Positions 1-7,510 of a stretch of 64,000 nt of DNA are shown one piece after another. Within the stretch, counting starts at the first letter, position 1. Each line of letters opens with the position of its first letter. Under the pieces are notes generated by a model. It had not been told where the DNA came from, searched no databases, and saw only the letters and a list, made by a program, of their open reading frames with translations. The position numbers and the translations under genes are program-made. Source of the DNA: Deltaproteobacteria bacterium (GTDB lineage Bacteria > Desulfobacterota > Desulfobulbia > Desulfobulbales > SURF-16); NCBI GenBank assembly GCA_016219175.1, contig JACRCD010000021.1, forward strand, positions 1 to 64,000, read 5' to 3'.

Positions 1-681
1 ATCGGCCAGCAGGGTATTGTCGCCGAACAGCTCCGCGCCGGTATCAATAGTACCGTTAGCGTTGCGGTCATAGACCAAAAGTCCGTCGTCCGCCCCCACC
101 CAGCCGGTCTGCTCGGCGAAGCCGTCGCCCGCGTGATCAAAATAAGCATCCGCATTCACCGGAGTGGTCTCCACGCCGTCGCCGTCCAAGTCGAGGATTA
201 ACGGCGATGGCTGGACCGTGGCGGTTTGGAACATGTTGCGGATGGAGTCCATGTTAATGGTAGGAACAGCGATCCCATTCCAAGTTGGCCAGAAGAAACC
301 TTCGAATCCACTTGGGTTGAGTCCTGCTTTTTCCAGTGCCGCCCATGTGAAATCGATACAGCTATTAGCAAGTCCGTTATAGAAGGTGCTAAATCCGTCG
401 GCTCCGGGATTTTCTCCAAAATTCTTCATAGCGTCGTATTGCGCCTGTGAAATTGGAATGGTAACGCTGGTGTCGCGTCCTTGGTAATTGGTGTCGTCAT
501 TACGATGAACCTCACCCGGCGCTAATGGCCACCCTTCATGCGCTGGATCCGGTGCGAATCCATAGCTGGATGTATTGCCATCCCCATCGTCGAGCGAATA
601 CCACATGTGTCCAGTGGACGATGTTTCACCGGTAGCAAGTTGCGTCCCACTGCCTGCAATGTTGATAGTTACGGTTGGCAT
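1..681 (-). CDS. RTX-associated protein with permuted papain-like N-terminal domain, partial
   Basis: The reading frame starts at 681 and stays open to the window edge (227 codons seen), so the C-terminus is missing. Residues 20-125 contain a His in the motif STGHMWYSL (H25) and a Cys in [10 protein letters not shown] (C108). This His-before-Cys order is that of circularly permuted NlpC/P60 (LRAT-like) amidases, so a cell-wall or lipid hydrolase head is inferred. From about residue 160 there is a calcium-binding segment of the kind that precedes RTX repeats ([30 protein letters not shown]). There is no N-terminal signal peptide, as expected for a type I secretion substrate with a C-terminal signal. 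It lies 14 bases downstream of a small lipoprotein gene, the same lipoprotein-then-effector order seen elsewhere in this array. The enzyme assignment is inference; the RTX association is strong. Confidence 0.7.
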   Translation of the reverse strand, partial: MPTVTINIAGSGTQLATGETSSTGHMWYSLDDGDGNTSSYGFAPDPAHEGWPLAPGEVHRNDDTNYQGRDTSVTIPISQAQYDAMKNFGENPGADGFSTFYNGLANSCIDFTWAALEKAGLNPSGFEGFFWPTWNGIAVPTINMDSIRNMFQTATVQPSPLILDLDGDGVETTPVNADAYFDHAGDGFAEQTGWVGADDGLLVYDRNANGTIDTGAELFGDNTLLAD

Positions 682-695
682 GTTAAGTCTCCTTA

Positions 696-1247
696 TTATT
701 TAGAGTGACCGAAAGAGATATTGAAAGTAACAGGGATTCCGATTAGTTCAGGTATATCTTTCAGAGTTTCGACACTGATTCGATAATGACCAGGCTTTAA
801 GATCATTGACTCAATCAACTTGGCAAAATCAACTCCACCCCATGCCCAAAGCCCTTGTTCCGAAATTTCTTTTTCAAAAATTGTTCTTTCCCCGGCAACA
901 TCGACTACATTAATTCTAAGTCTCAAGGGAATTGGAATTCCGGGCTCAACCAGCTTTCCGTATTTATCAATCATGTGATCGCCTACCAACTTCTTAACTC
1001 GTGCTCGATCCACTTCATCATTTTCTTTAAACCCGAATCGAAGACTGAACGAGTATTCTCTGCGTTCTAACACCTGCAATTCGGTTTCAATCTTATTACC
1101 TGCCCTCTGCACCTCAAACGGAAAATGAAGAGGCGCTCTTGGCAGCTGCACACTATCCGTGCAAGCTGAAAAACACGACAGCACAACCATCAAAGCTATA
1201 ACCAGCCACTTGGCTTTCGTAATTGCTCTAACCCAATCTTTATCCAT
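696..1247 (-). CDS. Small lipoprotein, candidate immunity protein
   Basis: This 183-residue protein has a basic start, a hydrophobic segment (residues 13-28) and a lipobox ending LSCFSAC, with C29 the likely lipidated residue. The mature part is a single beta-rich domain containing [11 protein letters not shown] and [10 protein letters not shown], somewhat like DUF5625 lipoproteins, though I hold that match weakly. It ends 14 bases before the papain-like RTX gene, so the two are probably co-transcribed. By analogy with the neighbouring pairs it may protect the cell from that protein in the periplasm. No catalytic motif is visible. An 848-base gap separates it from the upstream giant RTX gene, so it probably has its own promoter, which I could not identify with confidence. 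Confidence 0.75.
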   Translation of the reverse strand: MDKDWVRAITKAKWLVIALMVVLSCFSACTDSVQLPRAPLHFPFEVQRAGNKIETELQVLERREYSFSLRFGFKENDEVDRARVKKLVGDHMIDKYGKLVEPGIPIPLRLRINVVDVAGERTIFEKEISEQGLWAWGGVDFAKLIESMILKPGHYRISVETLKDIPELIGIPVTFNISFGHSK

Positions 1248-1591
1248 ATTAGTCTCCCTAGGTTTTTAATTTTTTCAGTGCCCTGCCTCCCTGAAAAACC
1301 ACTCTGAAACGCTGCATCCCAGCAGATTGTAGGTTTGCGTTTTTTCCACTTAAAAATCCTGAATCCGAAACGATTTTAATCGTAATTCCGACATGGACTT
1401 AGGTGTCCATCATGGCGGTCAGGCAGTATTACAAAAAAAGCTGCGTTCCCGCTTAACTCGCTCCGTTCTCTTTTAATACCCTTTTCTTCCTCCCGGATAA
1501 TTCCCCACCTTTTCCCGCAAGCCATGAAGCCCGTTTGTACTTTCTCTCGTCCGGGTTGTGGAATCTTCGCCAGCGCACGCGACGTCTTCCC

Positions 1592-1641
1592 TTTACGTGG
1601 CTATGCACCACACCCATTTACGTGGCTATGCACCACACCCA
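1592..1641. repeat. Perfect 25-base tandem duplication
   Basis: The 25-base unit at 1592-1616 is repeated exactly at 1617-1641 (unit begins TTTACGTGGCTATGC). It lies in noncoding sequence and looks like a slippage duplication. Confidence 0.9.
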
Positions 1642-1994
1642 TTGCCAGCTATACTTTAGAATGCGGGGGGAGGAGTCGAATGCCACAATGAAAAACAAGA
1701 AAGCCGGTTCCCTATCAGGGCGCAAACGGGATCACGGATGAAGAGGTCATTTTTTCTTGCATCCATGCCGGGAGATTACAAATATTCCCAATAGTCAGAT
1801 GGTGTTTACTAGATGATAGATGGATTGTAAATGAGGCAAAATGCCGCACTCTCCTTCCCGTAGTCTGCCGTCGAGGTCAGAGATACAGACCGCATCGTTT
1901 TACGCGATACGGCTGCCGCTGTTTTCGTCAAACCAGGCTAGCACTATGTAACACCGGATCTTTTGATGGGTAGGTTTATTGACCACCATTCCGC

Positions 1995-2023
1995 GTGCGC
2001 AAACGATGAAACCGTTTGCACAC
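1995..2023. repeat. REP-like inverted repeat after the RTX gene
   Basis: The arms GTGCGCAAACG (1995-2005) and CGTTTGCACAC (2013-2023) form an 11-base stem with one G-T pair. The 14 bases TTCCGCGTGCGCAA at its left edge recur at 58723-58736, next to a similar hairpin, so this is a dispersed element. It could also act as a transcript end for the RTX operon. Confidence 0.55.
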
Positions 2024-2095
2024 CCTACGAAAAAATAGGCGTACAGTGTACTTGGGCCTTAATCTCTCCCCTGGCCGGTTTTCAGCAGGCCAATG

Positions 2096-5000
2096 TCACG
2101 CCTGCCAACCGTTGGCAACGATAGTCATCAGCTGCTCGTTGTTTCTGACATCATTTACCGAACTCAGGGTGATCCCCTCATTCACCGCAAAGGCGGCCAT
2201 GTCCTGAATGATCCGGTTGATATCGGCGCCACCGAGATAGGAACCATCCACCAGATCAACTTCATCCACCATGTAGTTGGCGTTGGTGAAGAAGTTGCTG
2301 ACGCTCACCTTGTCGAGGTCGCTGTAGCCGATCTCCAGGTTGTTGCCGTTGCGGAACAGCCCGACACCGCTTTGATCAATGCCCTCGCCGAAGGATACGG
2401 CATCTAAACCGGTGGTGTCGTAATTGTTGATGGTGTCGGCGCCGTCACCGAGATTAAAGCAATAGGTATCGTCCCCGTCTTTCCCTGTCAGGGAGTCATT
2501 GCCGCCATTGCCGCTAATGATGTCATCGGCGGCAGAGCCGATCACCGTGTCGCAGCCAAGGCCGCTCTCTATGTAGGCGATATTGACCAGTGTGGTGTTG
2601 CTCAGATCAATGACATTGCCGTAGTCAGTGCCGGCGATACTATTGGCGCCTGCGCCGCCGTCAATTGTCTCAACGGTGTTGATCCCGCTGAAGTTGCTCA
2701 GGCGGATGACATCGTCGCCATCACCGCCCTGCACCGTATCAAAGCCGTCGCCGCCGTTGAAGGTGTCGTAATCATCATCAACCCCCTCAAGCAGGAAGAG
2801 GTCGTCGCCTCCACCGCCCTGCAGATTATCCTGGCCACCACCGCCGCTAATGATGTCATCGGCGGCAGAGCCGATCACCGTGTCGCAGCCAAGGCCGCTC
2901 TCTATGTAGGCGATATTGACCAGTGTGGTGTTGCTCAGATCAATGACATTGCCGTAGTCAGTGCCGGCGATACTATTGATGCCAGCGCCGCCGTCGATCA
3001 TCTCAACGCTGTTGGTCCCGCTGAAGTTGCTCAGACGGATGACATCGTCGCCATCACCTCCGAGTACCGTGTCAAAGCCGTCATCGCCGGTAAAAATGTC
3101 GTAATCATCATCAACCCCCTCAATCAGGAAAAGGTCGTCTCCTCCACCGCCCTGCAGGTTGTCCTTGCCGCCACCGCCGATGATGATGTCGCCAGCGGCA
3201 GAGCCGATCACCGTATCGCCGCCAAGGCCGCTTTCTATGCGGGCGATATTCATCAGTAAGGTGTTGCTCAGATCGATGGTGTTGGCGTAGTTATCGCCTT
3301 CGATACTGTTAATGCCCGCGCCGCCGTCGATCATCTCGACGGTATTGACCCCGCTGAAATTGCCCAGGCGGATGACATCATTGCCCACGCCGCCCTGCAC
3401 CTTGTCAAAGCCGTCGCCGCCGCTCACGGTATCGTAATCATCATCAACCCCCTCAATCAGGAAGAGCTCGTCTCCTCCATTGCCCTGCAGGTTATCCCGG
3501 CCGCCACCGCCGATGATGATGTCGTTGCCGGTAAAACCGATCACCGTATCGCCGCCCAGGCCGCTTTCTATGCGGGCAATATTCACCAGGATGGTTTTGC
3601 TCAGATCGATGGTGTTGGCGTAATTATCGCCGGCGATACTATTAATGCCCGCGCCGCCGTCGATCATCTCAACGGTGTTTTCCTCGCTGAAGTTGCTCAG
3701 GCGGATGACATCGTCGCCCGAGCCGCCGAGCACCGTGTCAAAACCGTCGCCGCCGCTCACGGTGTCGTAGGAAATATCGGCGCCCTCAATCAGGAAGATG
3801 TCGTCTCCTTCATTACCCTGCAGGGTATCCCGGCCGGCAAGCCCTTCGATCACGTCACGCCAGACTGTGCCCACCAGGCTGTCGCCAGCTGCCGTGCCGA
3901 CAATGTGATTGGCGACATCCAGAACGAAATCATCACTGGCGCTGGCTCCTTCCGTGTCCGTGACAGTGACGCACACATTCCACAGCCCGGCGGAAACCGA
4001 GGTTGGTGTGCCGCTGAAGGTGCGGGTCCCGGCATCGAAAACCAGCCAGGACGGCAATGCCGAGGCGTCGGCCAGGCTGGCGGTGCAGGTGAGCCAGTCA
4101 CCCGCGTCCACGTCCGCAAACGCATCTGCTGGAACCGTAAAGCTGAAAGCACTGTTTTCCAGGGCGGATTGCCCGGGAATATGAGTCGCGACAAAGGGGG
4201 CGTCATTGACATTGGCGATCTCCAAGGAAAAGCTGACGACCGCGAGCGCACCCGCCGTATCGGTTGCAGTCACGGCCACCTCCAGGTTCCCGACATCGCT
4301 GTTGGCCGGAATGCCGCTGAATGTGCCGGTAACCGGGTCAAAGGCGAGCCAGCCGGGCAGGGCATCACCATTGCCAAGCTTTGCTGAGTAGGTTAATGAG
4401 TCCCCGGCATCCACATTGCTAAAGATGTCCGCGGGAAACGTGAAGCTGTATGCCACATCCTCCAGCGCCGCCTGATTCTCCGGCAGCACGGTCACCACCG
4501 GGGCGGTATTGGCCAGGGCAAACAGGCTGGCCTGGCTGCCGTCGGCAAAGTGCAGGGTGTCCGCCACCAGCGAGCCATTGTTGCCGAAACGGTCAAAATC
4601 CTTGAGCCGCAGGGCGTCACCCTGCTCCCCCACGTGAATCAAGAGATCACCGTCAAGGTATTCAAGAGCGAGATCACTCGCCGCGATGCCCGTACCGAAG
4701 GTGAGACGATTTCCCTCCCCGGCGCTCGACACGTCCTCAATAATATCCTGCCCGTCGCCGAGGTTGAAGAGATAGGTGTCGTTGCCGGCTCCCCCAACAA
4801 GCACGTCGTCTCCTTTGCCGCCGGCCAGCGTATCCGCGCCTTCATCTCCGGTGATCCGGTCATGGATGGCCGTGCCGGCCAGCCAGTCATCACCCGCCGA
4901 GCCCCGGATATCGAAGCCGCGCTGGAGCAGGTCGGCCATGGTAAGTACGGTTCCATCGGCGAATTGGAATGTTTCAATGACAGAGGAGTTGAGCGGCTCA

Positions 5001-7420
5001 GCCGGATTGAAATCCTCGATGTGAATCGCCTCTCCCTGCTCGCCGACCCGCACCAGCAGTGAGCCGAGGCCGAGGGACAGGGAATCGGAGGTGATCCCGT
5101 CGCCGAATTGAATGGTATCCGTTCCACCGCCATCCACGATCCGGTCGACACCGTCGCCCGGATTAAAGATATAGGTGTCGTCTCCGTCCCCGCCGGACAG
5201 CAGGTCATTGCCCGCGCCGCCTTGCAGGATATCGTTGTCCGCGGAACCGGTCAGAACGTCATCGCCGCCGGTGCCGATGAGGACAGCTTCGTTTGCCGCT
5301 TCATTGGCCAGGGTTGTCAGGTGGTCAGCGTCCCATACGGCGCCGTCGCCAAATTCCACGCCATCGAGACGCCAATATTGGCCATAATTCGGATCGAAAA
5401 AACCGGTAATGGTCAACGTGTCGTTTGTTGCCGCGATGGACAGCACCAGATCGTTGCTGTTGTCATTGGCATACCTGGCAAGAACCTCGGACGGGGCCAC
5501 ATCCGGCAGGAGTTGGACAACACTGTTGGCGTTGCAATACTGGTCAAGGCTGTAAACAGTGTCGTGACCGTAGCCACGGCCGAAAACATAAATATCATCG
5601 CCGTCGCCGCCATTGAGTGTATCGTTGCCCGCCCCTCCGTCCAGCAGATCGGCGCCCGCACCGCCATCCAGGATATCATCACCCGCGCCGCCAGAGAGCT
5701 GGTTGTCGCCGTCGTAAGCGTATAAATAGTCGTTGTCGTTCCCGCCGTCCAGGACGTCATCGCCGTTACCGCCATAAAGATAATCGGTTGCCGAGGAGCC
5801 GCTCAGGCTGTAAAAGGGAGTCAGCGCCATCAGTTCAGGAGCGGATAATACCGTGCCGTCTCCAAAGGCAACATCAAGCTGACCGTATCTGCCGCCGAAC
5901 CAGTTAGTCAAAGTGAGCTGATCGCCGTTCGTCCCCACCTTGACGATGAGATCATTGCCGGACTTGCTGAAACCGGTGAGATCGGCGGTGGTCATTCCCG
6001 GGCCAAGGGAGAGATGGTCCTGGTCATGGTTTTGATGGTCATTGATGATATCGATGCCGTCTCCAATAGTGAAGACGTAAGTGTCATCGCCTTCACCGCC
6101 GGCGAGGCTGTCATTGCCGGTGCCGCCGTTCAGGGTGTCAGCCATATCATTTGCTAAATCAAAGGTGTTTCCCCCAGACGAGGTGTCGCCAAACAGTTGG
6201 TCGTTCCCATCTGCGCCCAGCAGCACATCCCGGCCCGCGCCGCCATACAGGATGTCGTCGCCACTCCCGCCATCCAGCCGGTCGTCCAGCACCCCATCCC
6301 ACCACATTAAGGGCTGCGTGTCATAACCTTCCGTGTCGCCGTACAGCAGATCATCGCCATCCCCGCCATCGAGCCAGTCACAGCCGATGCCCCCCACCAG
6401 CAGGTCTGCTCCCCCTTTGCCGAGCAGAATCTCATCGCTCCAGTATTCCGAGCTGACCAGGGTGTCATCTCCTTCCGCACCGGCCAGGATCGGTCCCTCC
6501 AGACCGGCAGCCCTGTCGGCCAGATCCGAAACATCCCACACCGTGCCGTCAGCGAATTCCAGCTGTTCGCCCCGGCTGGCGGCGGCCATCATACTTCCGA
6601 ACCAGCTACCGAGAGTCAGGCTGTCTCCGCTGGCGCCGATAGCGAGGACAAGATTGTCGCCGTCCCGGCTTACGGTAATGTCTGCCGATGTAATACCCTC
6701 ACCGAGTCGGATAATATCCGGGTTAAACCAGTCAACTCGATACTCAAGATCATAGTTGCCGTTGTATATGACGTCGCCGCCATCCCCGGTATCGAAGAAA
6801 TAATATTCCTTACCTTCTCCGCCGTACAGGGTGTCGTTGCCGGTGCCGCCACGCATGATGTCGTTGCCCCGGTCGCCGTGCAGCTCATCGTTGCCGGCGC
6901 CACCGGTCAGGATGTTGTCGTCCTCTCCCTCACCGGTACTTCCCTGCCAATTGCCATAGAGGACGTCGTCGCCGTCATCCCCCTGGATGGTGTCGGAGCC
7001 GATGCCGCCGAAGAGGGCGTCGTTGCCGGCGCCGCCGGCCATCAGATCATCGCCCTCAAATCCTTCGAGCCGGTCATTGCCGCCGTAACCGGTTATAGTG
7101 TCTGCCAGATAAGTTCCATAGAGGTAATCCCCCCCTTCCGTGCCGACCATTAGTGCGGGCAGCAGGTCCATGACCTCCCATACCGTGCCGTCACTGAATT
7201 CCAGTTGCTCGATACCGGCGGTGATTTTGCCCTCAAAATTGCCGTAATAGTGATATCCCCCGAAGTAGGAGATATCCAGCACCAGCTGGTCACCGTTACC
7301 GGGGGTGGTCAGGGTAAGAGAATATCCGTCCCATTTAAGATGGAGATCAGCAGGCAAGATGCCATCGATGAAACGGACGATGTCGATGTCGCCCTGGTAG
7401 TTGGCCGGATCAATGTCCAC
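2096..7420 (-). CDS. Giant RTX protein, C-terminal part (downstream of an in-frame TGA)
   Basis: The frame is open from base 7507 down to 2096 (1803 codons); 7420 is the first ATG, but no ribosome site precedes it. The gene at 7508-10369 is in the same frame, separated by a single TGA, so this is the C-terminal two-thirds of one lysozyme-RTX protein. It consists of many GGxGxDxLx calcium-binding nonapeptide blocks and interleaved haemolysin-type beta domains (GDQLTLTNWFG). Two cadherin-like/He_PIG domains follow (around 3.9-4.5 kb), then four 111-residue repeats, a last RTX block and a C-terminal end of the type I secretion kind (SSVNDVRNNEQLM). If the TGA is real, this half lacks the lysozyme head but keeps the export signal. 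Independent translation is unlikely; it is either read through, decayed, or the stop is a sequence error. Confidence 0.75.
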   Translation of the reverse strand: MDIDPANYQGDIDIVRFIDGILPADLHLKWDGYSLTLTTPGNGDQLVLDISYFGGYHYYGNFEGKITAGIEQLEFSDGTVWEVMDLLPALMVGTEGGDYLYGTYLADTITGYGGNDRLEGFEGDDLMAGGAGNDALFGGIGSDTIQGDDGDDVLYGNWQGSTGEGEDDNILTGGAGNDELHGDRGNDIMRGGTGNDTLYGGEGKEYYFFDTGDGGDVIYNGNYDLEYRVDWFNPDIIRLGEGITSADITVSRDGDNLVLAIGASGDSLTLGSWFGSMMAAASRGEQLEFADGTVWDVSDLADRAAGLEGPILAGAEGDDTLVSSEYWSDEILLGKGGADLLVGGIGCDWLDGGDGDDLLYGDTEGYDTQPLMWWDGVLDDRLDGGSGDDILYGGAGRDVLLGADGNDQLFGDTSSGGNTFDLANDMADTLNGGTGNDSLAGGEGDDTYVFTIGDGIDIINDHQNHDQDHLSLGPGMTTADLTGFSKSGNDLIVKVGTNGDQLTLTNWFGGRYGQLDVAFGDGTVLSAPELMALTPFYSLSGSSATDYLYGGNGDDVLDGGNDNDYLYAYDGDNQLSGGAGDDILDGGAGADLLDGGAGNDTLNGGDGDDIYVFGRGYGHDTVYSLDQYCNANSVVQLLPDVAPSEVLARYANDNSNDLVLSIAATNDTLTITGFFDPNYGQYWRLDGVEFGDGAVWDADHLTTLANEAANEAVLIGTGGDDVLTGSADNDILQGGAGNDLLSGGDGDDTYIFNPGDGVDRIVDGGGTDTIQFGDGITSDSLSLGLGSLLVRVGEQGEAIHIEDFNPAEPLNSSVIETFQFADGTVLTMADLLQRGFDIRGSAGDDWLAGTAIHDRITGDEGADTLAGGKGDDVLVGGAGNDTYLFNLGDGQDIIEDVSSAGEGNRLTFGTGIAASDLALEYLDGDLLIHVGEQGDALRLKDFDRFGNNGSLVADTLHFADGSQASLFALANTAPVVTVLPENQAALEDVAYSFTFPADIFSNVDAGDSLTYSAKLGNGDALPGWLAFDPVTGTFSGIPANSDVGNLEVAVTATDTAGALAVVSFSLEIANVNDAPFVATHIPGQSALENSAFSFTVPADAFADVDAGDWLTCTASLADASALPSWLVFDAGTRTFSGTPTSVSAGLWNVCVTVTDTEGASASDDFVLDVANHIVGTAAGDSLVGTVWRDVIEGLAGRDTLQGNEGDDIFLIEGADISYDTVSGGDGFDTVLGGSGDDVIRLSNFSEENTVEMIDGGAGINSIAGDNYANTIDLSKTILVNIARIESGLGGDTVIGFTGNDIIIGGGGRDNLQGNGGDELFLIEGVDDDYDTVSGGDGFDKVQGGVGNDVIRLGNFSGVNTVEMIDGGAGINSIEGDNYANTIDLSNTLLMNIARIESGLGGDTVIGSAAGDIIIGGGGKDNLQGGGGDDLFLIEGVDDDYDIFTGDDGFDTVLGGDGDDVIRLSNFSGTNSVEMIDGGAGINSIAGTDYGNVIDLSNTTLVNIAYIESGLGCDTVIGSAADDIISGGGGQDNLQGGGGDDLFLLEGVDDDYDTFNGGDGFDTVQGGDGDDVIRLSNFSGINTVETIDGGAGANSIAGTDYGNVIDLSNTTLVNIAYIESGLGCDTVIGSAADDIISGNGGNDSLTGKDGDDTYCFNLGDGADTINNYDTTGLDAVSFGEGIDQSGVGLFRNGNNLEIGYSDLDKVSVSNFFTNANYMVDEVDLVDGSYLGGADINRIIQDMAAFAVNEGITLSSVNDVRNNEQLMTIVANGWQA
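2511..3840 (-). repeat. Four tandem 111-residue (333-base) repeats within the RTX protein
   Basis: The units recur at 333-base spacing with the signatures DNLQGGGGDDLFLIEG and IESGLGGDTVIG. Bases 2511-2645 and 2844-2978 are identical over 135 bases, so the last duplication, or a gene conversion, is very recent. Confidence 0.85.
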
Positions 7421-7507
7421 ATCGTAATAGTCGGAAATAAAGTCATAACCTGATCCGGGCGCAAAAAGGTAGACGTCGCTGCCGAGGCCGCCATAGAGAA
7501 AGTCGCG

Positions 7508-7510
7508 TCA
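7508..7510 (-). other. In-frame TGA splitting the lysozyme-RTX gene
   Basis: The frame reads DTLIGGA, TGA, RDFLYGGLGSD. An RTX repeat expects Gly at the stop position, so a single GGA-to-TGA change explains it. The base after TGA is C, the leakiest UGA context known in bacteria. Confidence 0.85.

Larger units (their letters stand above)
1248..2095. other. Intergenic region of about 850 bases
   Basis: No convincing gene was found. It contains a 25-base tandem duplication (1592-1641) and an inverted repeat near the end of the RTX gene (1995-2023). The short open frames here lack ribosome sites and recognisable products. Confidence 0.5.

Noticed and set aside
1535-1741. 68-codon frame across the 25-base tandem duplication
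   Set aside because: No ribosome site, no recognised product, and the duplication itself accounts for part of the frame.
7508-7510. TGA as a selenocysteine codon
   Set aside because: RTX proteins are not selenoproteins, the expected residue is Gly, and I see no selenocysteine insertion hairpin just downstream.
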